The notes beneath the pieces are model-generated. The model ran no database searches. It worked only from the letters and a program-made list of their open reading frames with translations, and was not told where the DNA came from. A stretch of 32,592 nt of DNA, from IMG/VR virus record IMGVR_UViG_3300029319_000247, positions 1 to 32,592 of that record; one strand, written 5' to 3'. Below, one piece after another: positions 25,403 to 31,404 of the stretch. Positions within the stretch are counted from its first letter, which is position 1; every line of letters starts with the position of its first letter. Both the position numbers and the translations under genes were made by a program. Source of the DNA: a virus.

Positions 25403-25470
25403 GGATTGGGGTTATCTCACCCTTTGGCGGGGCGGATTGGTGGATTGGGTGGATTGGTTTGGCGGATTGG
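25403..25470 (+). repeat. Five copies of GGATTGG
   Basis: GGATTGG begins at 25403, 25434, 25442, 25451 and 25464, mostly as GG[CT]GGATTGG, next to several TTCGGTGG units. The strand bias is extreme: G-rich on the plus strand. Could be a binding array, a strand-specific priming site, or low-complexity sequence. Confidence 0.75.
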
Positions 25471-25718
25471 GCTTCGGTGGATCGTTGAATAAAAGGAGTC
25501 GCTTGCGCGACCAGTATATTCCACTCGTCTCTATCCTTTAGTCTCCTTCCTCGCGTCAAAGGAAATGAACCACACACTGCGTGTGACCGACCGACAAACC
25601 GTAATGATTCTAATAGCTTACATCTTTTGTTGTGGTCCGGTTTTCGGATCTATGGTTCTTTCCCTTTTCCCGTCCAGGGACTAAACCGTTCCTCGCGGTT
25701 CTTGCCCGCCCACAGCCC

Positions 25719-25737
25719 CAATCACGATGCGTGATTG
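25719..25737. promoter_or_regulatory. Palindrome CAATCACG-ATG-CGTGATTG
   Basis: Perfect 8-bp arms around a 3-bp centre. Its core ATCACG-ATR-CGTGAT recurs at 25893-25907. Two such sites 174 bp apart suggest an operator for a dimeric regulator, for example the neighbouring RHH protein (inference). Confidence 0.6.
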
Positions 25738-25760
25738 CCGGTAGCGAACGAATGGACTTA

Positions 25761-25788
25761 TCAAAGCGGCAAGCTTCGCTCGCTTTGA
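25761..25788. repeat. Inverted repeat TCAAAGCG / CGCTTTGA
   Basis: 8-bp perfect arms (25761-25768, 25781-25788) with a 12-nt loop, lying between the two ATCACG palindromes. No T-run follows on either side, so it is not a terminator. Confidence 0.55.
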
Positions 25789-25892
25789 TTTCTGTCTTAT
25801 GGTCGGCAAGGACTTTACTTCTTGTTTTTATTCTAAGGTAAAGTGCGATGCCTTTCCGGTGATCCCTTCGGGCCAAGGCGTATAATCGCAGA

Positions 25893-25907
25893 ATCACGAT
25901 ACGTGAT
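25893..25907. promoter_or_regulatory. Palindrome ATCACG-ATA-CGTGAT
   Basis: Second copy of the ATCACG-ATR-CGTGAT site, located just after TATAATCG (25881-25888), which resembles a -10 box; no matching -35 box is seen. Confidence 0.6.
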
Positions 25908-26002
25908 CCATATTAACAGCGATTAAACACTCACCGAACAGCCCGCCGACCTTGCCAACTATTGCTGCCGCCAGTAGAAAAGGGGGCTTCTTGGATGAGT
26001 TG

Positions 26003-26045
26003 ATATTGTTTATACTTTGTTTTTAATATTTAGAATAAACAATAT
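26003..26045. repeat. AT-rich inverted repeat ATATTGTTTAT / ATAAACAATAT
   Basis: Perfect 11-bp arms (26003-26013, 26035-26045) around a 21-nt AT-rich spacer. AT-rich inverted repeats in phage non-coding regions are often origin or regulator sites. Confidence 0.65.
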
Positions 26046-26060
26046 AAACACATCTTGTTA

Positions 26061-26102
26061 CGGTCACCACGCCGTTTGTCCGTGTAAACACGGCCATGAC
26101 CG
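26061..26102. repeat. Nested hairpin with CCGTGT-AA-ACACGG
   Basis: An outer CGGTCA/TGACCG pair (26061-26066, 26097-26102) encloses a perfect CCGTGT-AA-ACACGG palindrome (26080-26093). The inner GTGTAAACAC differs by one base from the GTGTAACCAC repeats found at 27686-27949. Confidence 0.55.
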
Positions 26103-26135
26103 AGATAGCTTATTAGTTTTTCTTTTTGTTTATTA

Positions 26136-26164
26136 TTAAAAGGAAAAAGCCTAAACACTATCAT
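26136..26164 (+). promoter_or_regulatory. Candidate promoter for the structured RNA
   Basis: TTAAAA (26136-26141) and TATCAT (26159-26164) are separated by 17 bp, resembling a sigma70 promoter with a weak -35. Predicted start is near 26171, just ahead of the long-stem structure at 26188. Confidence 0.4.
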
Positions 26165-26170
26165 AGCGGA

Positions 26171-26370
26171 CCCCTTTTCGGAACGGTGTAGCTTAGATTT
26201 TGACCGCGACTAAATCCTCGCGGATTTACCGAGGCCGCAGGCGCAGGAATCAGCCCTGATCGGGCTGATACTTTTGCTTCATACTCAAAATCTAATCTAC
26301 TACTACAAATGCCCCGCCACATGGAAACATCTCCAGATTCCCCTCGGGATGAAATCAGGAGATATTTTTT
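26171..26370 (+). ncRNA. Candidate structured RNA or leader with terminator-like 3' hairpin
   Basis: A long stem closes the structure: 26188-26203 pairs with 26285-26300 at 15 of 16 positions, including a perfect TTAGATTTTGA / TCAAAATCTAA. Inside are two perfect hairpins, TAAATCC-TCGC-GGATTTA (26211-26228) and ATCAGCCC-TGATC-GGGCTGAT (26249-26269), so the fold looks like a three-way junction. Downstream, ATCTCC.GATT pairs with AATC.GGAGAT (26329-26363), followed by ATTTTTT, like an intrinsic terminator. The same 3' arm also holds a GGAG ribosome site for the ATG at 26371. It may be a free RNA or a cis-acting leader. No known riboswitch class is recognised. Confidence 0.5.
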
Positions 26371-26430
26371 ATGTACCAACTCCATGTAGCAAATGCAGAT
26401 GTGGCTCGGACTTATGAAATGTTTCCTCTT

Positions 26431-26459
26431 TTCACTTCGGGTGAACATGGTGTTCATCC
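26431..26459 (+). promoter_or_regulatory. Two mutually exclusive leader hairpins
   Basis: TTCAC-TTCGG-GTGAA (26431-26445) and a GGGTGAACA / TGTTCATCC stem (26439-26459, one G-U) share the GTGAA segment, so only one can form. They lie 30 nt before the preferred start at 26491. A switch is possible but unproven. Confidence 0.35.
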
Positions 26460-26490
26460 ACTAACTACATCATTCTATAAAAAGGAAAGT

Positions 26491-27414
26491 ATGATGACTA
26501 CTGTAACTGAAATCAAAATCCCACGTAGCACTAAAGAGATCACCGGACTGTCGACAGCAAAGCTGAAGAAACTCGTTGCTCATCTTGGTAACCTCATCGA
26601 AGGACAACTGGCTGTCATCGAGAGACATTACGGCTCTCATGAGAAAGGCGCTGGTGCAAACTGCGAGGTGCGTGCTCACGTCGGCCAGTTGTTCCAAGGC
26701 AGCAACGTGACGTATGGCACAAAGACATACATCCCGAAAGATTCCAACGAATCCAAGTCCGTTGGCCGTGATTTCCTGGTGTGGATGTGGGACCGTAACA
26801 TCCTGGCTCCGAAACCTGCGGGAACAGGTTCCTTCGGTGGCAAAGCCAGCATCCAGGAACTCACTATCAACAGTAAGCCGACCTGGCTTCACTGCTTCTT
26901 CTCCGAAGCGCAGTTCATGAAAGCGCTGGAGCGAGTTGCAACCGGTTGGGAAGACCGCATCATCGAGAGTCTTCCTGCTCGGAAGCTAACCGAGCCAACG
27001 TGGCGCGAGGTTGCTGAAGGCCACCTCACCGTCTGGTTGTGGCTTCAGCACGTCACCGACATCAGCTTCTTTGCGTATGGTGGCTACTCGAAGAACGGGT
27101 GGTGGTCACCAGGTTACGACGAAGACAACCTGGAAGCTTATGGCAACGTACCTGCACCTGGAGAGTTTAGCTGGAAGCAGCGCTTCGATGCAGGCCGACG
27201 TGGTCCATACCGTCAGCCAACGGTACGTAAGGACAGTGTTCGAGCAGACGGTGACTACTCGGAACCTGGCCTCCACAACCCAGGCACCGGGACGTATGAC
27301 GCTCCCGAGAACTCTCACGATACCTTCGAGAATCGTGATGCCGACCGTGACGAGCGCAACGCACTTATGCGTGCTGTGAACAAGAACAATCGTCAGTTGG
27401 GCAACTTCCGTTAG
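26491..27414 (+). CDS. Isolated, probably highly expressed protein of unknown function (307 aa)
   Basis: ATG at 26491 (or 26494) follows AAAAGGAAAGT, a good ribosome site. The frame is open back to ATG at 26371, adding 40 residues, but that start lies within or behind a hairpin. The N-terminal part is helical (STKEITGLSTAKLKKLVAHLGNLIEGQLAVIERHYGSHEKGAG). The middle is aromatic (GRDFLVWMWDRNIL; HLTVWLWLQHVTDISFFAYGGYSKNGWWSPGY). The last 90 residues are Arg/Asp/Asn-rich and probably disordered. Codon choice and higher GC differ from neighbouring genes and suggest strong expression. It stands alone between two non-coding regions and ends at a strong terminator. No family recognised; a replication or regulatory role would only be guesswork from position. 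Confidence 0.85.
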   Translation: MMTTVTEIKIPRSTKEITGLSTAKLKKLVAHLGNLIEGQLAVIERHYGSHEKGAGANCEVRAHVGQLFQGSNVTYGTKTYIPKDSNESKSVGRDFLVWMWDRNILAPKPAGTGSFGGKASIQELTINSKPTWLHCFFSEAQFMKALERVATGWEDRIIESLPARKLTEPTWREVAEGHLTVWLWLQHVTDISFFAYGGYSKNGWWSPGYDEDNLEAYGNVPAPGEFSWKQRFDAGRRGPYRQPTVRKDSVRADGDYSEPGLHNPGTGTYDAPENSHDTFENRDADRDERNALMRAVNKNNRQLGNFR

Positions 27415-27438
27415 TCACTGTAGGTGAGTAATCACCAC

Positions 27439-27471
27439 GCCTCGGGCCGCTGCGCGGCTCGGGGCTTTTTT
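27439..27471 (+). terminator. Strong intrinsic terminator
   Basis: A 12-bp GC-rich stem (27439-27450 with 27454-27465, including G-U pairs, 3-nt loop) is followed by six T. It ends transcription of the 26491 gene. A small extra hairpin GGTGA-GTAA-TCACC (27423-27436) precedes it. Confidence 0.92.
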
Positions 27472-27628
27472 CTAATCCGTAAAAAGGAATGTCTTCGACA
27501 TGCTTTTATTCCACCCTCACATAAATGTGTGCTCGCTTCGCTCGCACGCTTTTATTCCATTGGTCGATACTTCCATTCTTGGTGGTGGGCACGAAGGGTG
27601 GGAACCTGTTGGTACGCAACCGGCGACT

Positions 27629-27668
27629 TTTATATTCTACACCAACTTTTTATTTATATTCTACACCA
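27629..27668 (+). repeat. Direct repeat TTTATATTCTACACCA (two copies)
   Basis: Exact 16-bp copies at 27629-27644 and 27653-27668, offset by 24 bp, directly before the GTGTAACCAC cluster. Confidence 0.9.
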
Positions 27669-27685
27669 GTTACACAGTTACCCAA

Positions 27686-27949
27686 GTGTAACCACAAGTG
27701 GGTAACACGATAACCAAGGTTTAAATATATATATCAATAAGTGTAACCACTGTTACCACATAAAAGAGGACATGCTTACTTAGCTGACTAAGTTCTTTTA
27801 CTCTTTTGTTTTGAGTATATAAAGACCCTATTACGAAGTACTCACGTAGATATATCTATACTGTGTAAGATGTGGTTACGTGGTTACACCTTCATAGTCC
27901 AGGTTGTAAGTACCTTATCTCGTTACCACCTGCATCTTGGTGGTTACAC
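27686..27949. repeat. Iteron-like GTGTAACCAC repeats in both orientations
   Basis: Perfect copies: plus strand at 27686-27695 and 27741-27750; inverted (GTGGTTACAC) at 27880-27889 and 27940-27949. A near copy, GTGGTTACGT, is at 27872-27881. Related GTTACC motifs occur at 27677, 27752 and 27922, and GTTACCC/GGGTAAC form an inverted repeat (27677-27683, 27700-27706). Two forward copies left and two inverted copies right of an AT-rich middle give a symmetric layout. Confidence 0.85.
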
Positions 27950-27985
27950 CAACATCACACACTACCCGTAGTGTCCAAGGAAACT

Positions 27986-28150
27986 ATGCTTCATGTCTAC
28001 TTTAAAGACGGATCAGTCGAAACACATAAAGTGAGTCTTGATACCTGGATCGAAAAAGAAGAAATGTGCATTTGGTTGATCTACTCTGCCGACCAAATCG
28101 AAAAAATCAAGTACCACTATTATGTAATCACAAAAGACTTGATGGTCTAA
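27986..28150 (+). CDS. Small unknown protein (54 aa)
   Basis: ATG at 27986 is set by CAAGGAAACT directly upstream; the frame extends farther back but only through the repeat region. The product, MLHVYFKDGSVETHKVSLDTWIEKEEMCIWLIYSADQIEKIKYHYYVITKDLMV, reads like a compact alpha/beta domain of early phage proteins. It is the first gene of the right-hand train, immediately after the iteron-like cluster, so it would be regulated by it. Function unknown. Confidence 0.7.
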   Translation: MLHVYFKDGSVETHKVSLDTWIEKEEMCIWLIYSADQIEKIKYHYYVITKDLMV

Positions 28151-28334
28151 GAATGTGTCGTGCGTCAAAGCATCAAAGCGACACACGTTGTATGTCCAAC
28201 TGCAACCATCAAGCCAGGTAATCTGTGCCTGACCCAACACAGACGAGCAACGACGGTCACCCGGCACCCTCACGGCGTTGTAGAAACTATAGGGGGTGCC
28301 AACATCTCATAGCTTTAGAAGTAAAGGACAAGTC
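28151..28334 (+). promoter_or_regulatory. Hairpin-rich leader between small early genes
   Basis: 184 nt without a gene. TGTGTCG/CGACACA (28154-28160, 28179-28185) and GGCACCC/GGGTGCC (28263-28269, 28294-28300) form two possible stems. No T-run follows, so these are more likely leader or processing structures than terminators. No clear promoter is seen. Confidence 0.35.
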
Positions 28335-28997
28335 ATGCCATCCGACGAAACCAAACCTGATACCGAGCCTCCGATACCGTTTGATAGTGTACTCAACACA
28401 ATCATACATCGGTGCGAACGCAATCAAATCAAAATGTATGACGAACTCATGCCCCGTGTTGAAGCAATGTATAAAGAACTCAACATCAAGTTGACGGATA
28501 TGTACACTCCAGTTCTCGAAGCTTGCCGCAACATGCGTGACAACCGAAATAAAGTCGTCGCCCAAGCCGTTGAACAGTCCCTTAAGTATCAACTCACAAA
28601 GATCATCGAGCACTTAGAAGATATTAACTTCGACCCCGATGATCTACGTGAACATCTTGTTGTGCATGTATGGACCCCTGATTTTGAAACACATTATCCG
28701 TACTGCGACACCAAATTGGGTGGATACCAACGTCTCAAAATGTCTATCTCCGTAAGCTTCCCTGCCGTTGCTCAAGACAAACACACAGGCAAAATCATTG
28801 CACTCACAACAACCGAGTACGAAGATCTAATCCTGTCTTACACGCCACTGCACGAGGAAGAAAGTACCGTTACTCGGTCTCGCAACTGCATCGACTTCGT
28901 GTTCGACTACGTCTACGACAACCTGACCATCGAACCTGACTCCACGTATTGCGAGTACCCCAGCTTTCCTACACGCCCAGTGCGTAAAACCACATAA
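28335..28997 (+). CDS. Unknown early-type protein (220 aa)
   Basis: ATG at 28335 is preceded by TAAAGGACAAG; the earlier in-frame ATG at 28296 has no good ribosome site. The protein has a helical first half (INxxIHRCERNQIKMYDELMPRVEAMYKELNIKLTDMYTPVLEACRNMRDNRNKVVAQAVEQSLKYQLTKIIEHLEDI). The second half is beta-rich with acidic and aromatic residues (DDLREHLVVHVWTPDFETHYPYCDTKLGGYQRLKMSISVSFPAVAQDK). No enzyme motif or membrane segment is visible. It is the largest gene of the right-hand train. Family not recognised. Confidence 0.83.
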   Translation: MPSDETKPDTEPPIPFDSVLNTIIHRCERNQIKMYDELMPRVEAMYKELNIKLTDMYTPVLEACRNMRDNRNKVVAQAVEQSLKYQLTKIIEHLEDINFDPDDLREHLVVHVWTPDFETHYPYCDTKLGGYQRLKMSISVSFPAVAQDKHTGKIIALTTTEYEDLILSYTPLHEEESTVTRSRNCIDFVFDYVYDNLTIEPDSTYCEYPSFPTRPVRKTT

Positions 28998-29016
28998 CCT
29001 AAGAGGTTCCAAAATC

Positions 29017-29526
29017 ATGCCGACCACAACTCCAAATGGAATCGTCCTTGCTCACGATGACCATGACCTACAACCAGAACACTTAGACTTCATTGACGAA
29101 GTGTTAGCCGACTGGGACGGCTCGTTCCTGCTCAAAGTATTCCCACTTCCCGACACATGCGCCAGCCTTCCTTCCGCATTGTACGGTCCAAGTGTAGGTG
29201 ATGAACCAATCAAGGAAGACCAGGTCACCTACAAAAAACGCAACAAACGTCGCGGCCCTTCTCGATTAATCGACGCACCCACACGTCCCGCTCGCAACAT
29301 AGCACTGATTGGTATGCGGGTAACCTCCGGTGAACTAATGTTGTTTACCGCGTACGGTACCCAGGCTGAACACCCAAGCCCACGCGAATGGTGGGACATA
29401 CCACAAATCGATCTTACCAAACTACCCCCAGCCGAGGCCCGCGCACTACTTTTCAAATGGTCATCCGACGGTGTAGCTGCTTGCCACTTCTGGAGTCAAC
29501 ACGCACTTGTAAAAGGTGCCGCATGA
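29017..29526 (+). CDS. Unknown protein (169 aa)
   Basis: ATG at 29017 lies 19 nt beyond the previous stop; AAGAGG upstream is a ribosome site with long spacing. The protein starts MPTTTPNGIVLAHDDHDLQPEHLDFIDEVLADWDGSFLLKVFPLP and includes 'YKKRNKRRGPSRLIDAPTRPARNIALIGMRVTSGELMLFTAYGT' and 'REWWDIPQIDLTKLPPAEARALLFKWSSDGVAACHFWSQHAL'. It looks like a folded alpha/beta protein with a basic middle loop. I do not recognise the family. It overlaps the next gene by 4 nt. Confidence 0.82.
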   Translation: MPTTTPNGIVLAHDDHDLQPEHLDFIDEVLADWDGSFLLKVFPLPDTCASLPSALYGPSVGDEPIKEDQVTYKKRNKRRGPSRLIDAPTRPARNIALIGMRVTSGELMLFTAYGTQAEHPSPREWWDIPQIDLTKLPPAEARALLFKWSSDGVAACHFWSQHALVKGAA

Positions 29527-29705
29527 TGTGGCAACCCACCCTCGAAAGCGCTGAACGTTTCCATCGTAAATTGCGTACCGCCGATACTGCCGATGAAATC
29601 GCTTATGAAAACGCAATCATTCGCATAACCGCTCAACGTAAAGCCAAGCGTAACGAAACACTTCTTGCCATCCTCGACCATGGCTACCTGCGAGGTAACA
29701 AATGA
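29523..29705 (+). CDS. Small helical protein (60 aa)
   Basis: ATG at 29523 overlaps the previous stop (ATGATGA); AAGGTG lies upstream. The product (MMWQPTLESAERFHRKLRTADTADEIAYENAIIRITAQRKAKRNETLLAILDHGYLRGNK) is basic and helical. It may bind nucleic acid or a host protein. No family recognised. The gene ends in an ATGA overlap with the next small gene, showing tight translational coupling. Confidence 0.75.
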   Translation: MMWQPTLESAERFHRKLRTADTADEIAYENAIIRITAQRKAKRNETLLAILDHGYLRGNK

Positions 29706-29851
29706 CCGACCTGGAACAAACGCTATTGAAAGCGTTGAAGGAAATCCTCGCGGAAGCCACTCGCCCCACCGACCCAGTGCTCAAGTGCGGGGTCATCAAG
29801 TGGGCAGCAATCGAGGCAATCGAAGAAGCTGAATCCACGGAAGGTAAGTAA
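29702..29851 (+). CDS. Small protein (49 aa)
   Basis: ATG at 29702 overlaps the preceding stop by 4 nt. The translation MTDLEQTLLKALKEILAEATRP...DPVLKCGVIKWAAIEAIEEAESTEGK is a Leu/Ala/Glu-rich helical protein. Its last codons (GAA GGT AAG) are also the ribosome site of the next gene, which overlaps by one base (TAATG). Continuous coupling on both sides supports it as a real gene despite its length. Function unknown. Confidence 0.7.
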   Translation: MTDLEQTLLKALKEILAEATRPTDPVLKCGVIKWAAIEAIEEAESTEGK

Positions 29852-30120
29852 TGTGGATGATTAGACATATAGAAACAGAGAGCAGAGCGCACCTTGACGA
29901 CTTCGATGATACGGGAATATCTTTTCTGTACTGGTCGAATGAGCACGGATGGTCATCGCGTGATGATGCCGACGTATGGCCGACCGACATGAAGCCTATC
30001 GTTGGCCTACCGTTCGGTGGTGAATGGGTACGCACCGATCAAATCGATCAAGCCATATGCGTACACTGTGACGAATCACACCATGTAGATGCTGACCATG
30101 AATGCAGCGGAGGTATGTGA
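29851..30120 (+). CDS. Small Cys/His-containing acidic protein (89 aa)
   Basis: ATG at 29851 shares its first base with the previous stop. The protein is Asp/Trp-rich (DDFDDTGISFLYWSNEHGWSSRDDADVWPTDMKPIVGLPFGGEWVRTD) and ends with a possible metal knuckle: C70-x2-C73, H77/H78 and C85 (CVHCDESHHVDADHEC). The last three codons GGA GGT ATG form the ribosome site of the next gene. It may be a small zinc-binding regulator; the family is unknown. Confidence 0.78.
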   Translation: MWMIRHIETESRAHLDDFDDTGISFLYWSNEHGWSSRDDADVWPTDMKPIVGLPFGGEWVRTDQIDQAICVHCDESHHVDADHECSGGM

Positions 30121-30437
30121 TGCCCTACGCCTACGTGCAACCCGAGGAAGCTTTTGAGATTAATGTTTCTGGAGATACCGTGTCCGTTTATCATTGCTAT
30201 AAAAGCCACAACTTTCCAGATCCGTTGACATTCTGGTATACACTGGATATTAACGAAAGTGAGGATAACGAGTTTGATATTCGTATGGTTCCAAACTTTC
30301 CGATGGAACACAATCCCAACAAACCAAGGTATGGAATGTCTGTTGAAGATCATGCAGTCATACTACAGGCTGCGATCAACAAAGGACTGGTCAGTGTTGA
30401 CGGTTGTACCATTGACATCATGGAGGATAACAACTGA
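30120..30437 (+). CDS. Small unknown protein (105 aa)
   Basis: ATG at 30120 overlaps the previous stop (TGATG) with GGAGG just upstream; the in-frame ATG at 30102 is rejected. The product (MPYAYVQPEEAFEINVSGDTVSVYHCYKSHNFPDPLTFWYTLDINESEDNEFDIR...) seems a beta-sandwich-like or alpha/beta fold with a helical patch 'SVEDHAVILQAAINKGLV'. No motif is recognised. One-base overlap with the following gene indicates coupled translation. Confidence 0.8.
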   Translation: MPYAYVQPEEAFEINVSGDTVSVYHCYKSHNFPDPLTFWYTLDINESEDNEFDIRMVPNFPMEHNPNKPRYGMSVEDHAVILQAAINKGLVSVDGCTIDIMEDNN

Positions 30438-30739
30438 TGCCCTTACCCGTTGTCGTGCAGTTTGAGCGTGAGGTAACCGACGATGTGACTGGTGAAGTCA
30501 CAGGGTACGTGTTGATCACAGTAGAAGGAGAGTATTGCGAAGGTGACGCCAGTGTGGGCGAGGGTGAGCACCTTCATGCTGAGTTGTCGTACATGCATGA
30601 TGACGAGACAAAGACGCCCATTGAGATCACAGACTGGGAAGAGGATCAACTTCTTTCAATATACAAGAGTGATCTTGAGTATGAACGTGGTTGGGAGATG
30701 GACCACAAAACCAAAGAATACAAACAGAGAGGTGAATGA
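30437..30739 (+). CDS. Small acidic beta-rich protein (100 aa)
   Basis: ATG at 30437 overlaps the previous stop by one base (TGATG). The protein is acidic and beta-prone (MPLPVVVQFEREVTDDVTGEVTGYVLITVEGEYCEGDASVGEGEHLHAELSYMHDDETKTPIEITDWEEDQLLSIYKSDLEYERGWE). The end (QRGE) is encoded by the next gene's ribosome site. Family not recognised. Acidic small phage proteins often bind host enzymes or mimic DNA, but that is speculation here. Confidence 0.8.
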   Translation: MPLPVVVQFEREVTDDVTGEVTGYVLITVEGEYCEGDASVGEGEHLHAELSYMHDDETKTPIEITDWEEDQLLSIYKSDLEYERGWEMDHKTKEYKQRGE

Positions 30740-31227
30740 TGAGTAGATGGCAAGGACCAGAGCACGCCTATGCACAAGCTCGACGGCTACATGAACAACG
30801 TGAAGAGTATGAACATGAAGTCTGGAAGGAAAACAATCCAGAGTGTGAAAAATGCGGTGAGCGTGAGCCAAGAGAAACAATGACCGAAGTATGTGGAGAT
30901 CGTTGGTGTACGCACTGTGTCGATGACCATGCCTTCCAGTGTGAGGTATGCGGTGGGTTCTTTCCTGACGACGATCTTGCAGACGTTAATCTGACGTTGG
31001 CTGAGTACGTATGCACCGACTGTGATGAGAAGTGTGCTGCTGAAAAGACACGCCATCATGCACCAGTAGAGATACCCATTGGTCACCTGGAATACGTGAT
31101 GTGGGTGATGGGTAACGCTGCGAAAGACGATCCATATGAAGGCACACAACCCGGTAACGCAAAGAAGTGGTTGAAGGAAAGCATCGACCTGATGAAACAA
31201 TCAATGCCCAAAGAAGGAGGTGAGTGA
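30739..31227 (+). CDS. Multi-zinc-knuckle protein (162 aa)
   Basis: ATG at 30739 makes the standard TGATG junction (ATG at 30736 is also possible). After a charged helix the protein has repeated Cys pairs: C36-x2-C39, C52, C57-x2-C60, C68-x2-C71 and C92-x2-C95 plus C99 (CEKCG, CTHC, CEVCGG, CTDCDEKC), enough for two zinc sites of treble-clef or ribbon type. The C-terminal third is helical (GHLEYVMWVMGNAAKDDP...KWLKESIDLMKQSM). Such a layout fits nucleic-acid or protein-binding regulators. No specific family is recognised. Confidence 0.82.
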   Translation: MSRWQGPEHAYAQARRLHEQREEYEHEVWKENNPECEKCGEREPRETMTEVCGDRWCTHCVDDHAFQCEVCGGFFPDDDLADVNLTLAEYVCTDCDEKCAAEKTRHHAPVEIPIGHLEYVMWVMGNAAKDDPYEGTQPGNAKKWLKESIDLMKQSMPKEGGE

Positions 31228-31403
31228 TGGAGAATAACGCAGAGAATCGGGAGAGGGTTGCGCTTGCCGTTTGGGACACACTCAGCACAAGAGATCTGTA
31301 CGAGATGTTCATAAACCAAGCTGTTGGTCAGTATGAAATGGACCCAACCAAGTTCAAAGAAGATGCGGAAGAGATGGGCTTTACCGACGAAGAGGGAGAG
31401 TAA
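31227..31403 (+). CDS. Small acidic protein (58 aa)
   Basis: ATG at 31227 overlaps the previous stop (TGATG) behind AAGGAGGTGAG, a near-perfect ribosome site. The product MENNAENRERVALAVWDTLSTRDLYEMFINQAVGQYEMDPTKFKEDAEEMGFTDEEGE is an acidic helical protein of the kind seen in phage early regions. The following gene begins one base after its stop. Function unknown. Confidence 0.78.
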   Translation: MENNAENRERVALAVWDTLSTRDLYEMFINQAVGQYEMDPTKFKEDAEEMGFTDEEGE

Positions 31404-31404
31404 A

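Larger units (their letters stand above)
25142..26135. other. Non-coding region with G-rich repeats and palindromes
   Basis: About 1 kb without a convincing gene between the leftward RHH gene and the rightward 26491 gene. The left part (25299-25490) is a G-rich, TTCGGTGG/GGATTGG repetitive stretch. The middle has several perfect short palindromes. The right part turns AT-rich and contains an 11-bp inverted repeat. Composition changes, palindromes and divergent flanking transcription are usual for phage control regions or origins. An 80-residue Gly/Trp-rich frame (25299-25541) exists but is not convincing as a gene. Confidence 0.6.
27472..27985. other. Non-coding repeat region, origin- or operator-like
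   Basis: About 510 nt without a credible gene. From left to right: GCTTTTATTCCA twice (27502, 27548), a small hairpin ATGTC-TTC-GACAT, TTTATATTCTACACCA twice (27629, 27653), a cluster of GTGTAACCAC and GTTACC motifs in both orientations (27669-27949), and AT-rich tracts (27721-27740, 27849-27860). Iteron-like repeats beside AT-rich DNA are typical of replication origins or multi-site operators. Confidence 0.65.

Noticed and set aside
25610-25897. 95-codon leftward frame in the non-coding region
   Set aside because: It would start at a GTG inside a palindrome, has no ribosome site, and spans several hairpins; composition is unlike other proteins here.
26188-26300. Could the long stem be an integron attC site or transposon end?
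   Set aside because: No attC core motifs, no integrase or transposase gene nearby, and the internal hairpins argue for an RNA fold.
27424-27713. Overlapping rightward frames of 62-93 codons after the strong terminator
   Set aside because: They begin in or just after the terminator, lack ribosome sites, and all frames are open over repeats, as expected for non-coding DNA.
27686-27949. Could the short repeats be a CRISPR array?
   Set aside because: The repeats are 10 bp, occur in both orientations and have irregular spacing; no CRISPR-like repeat-spacer pattern exists.
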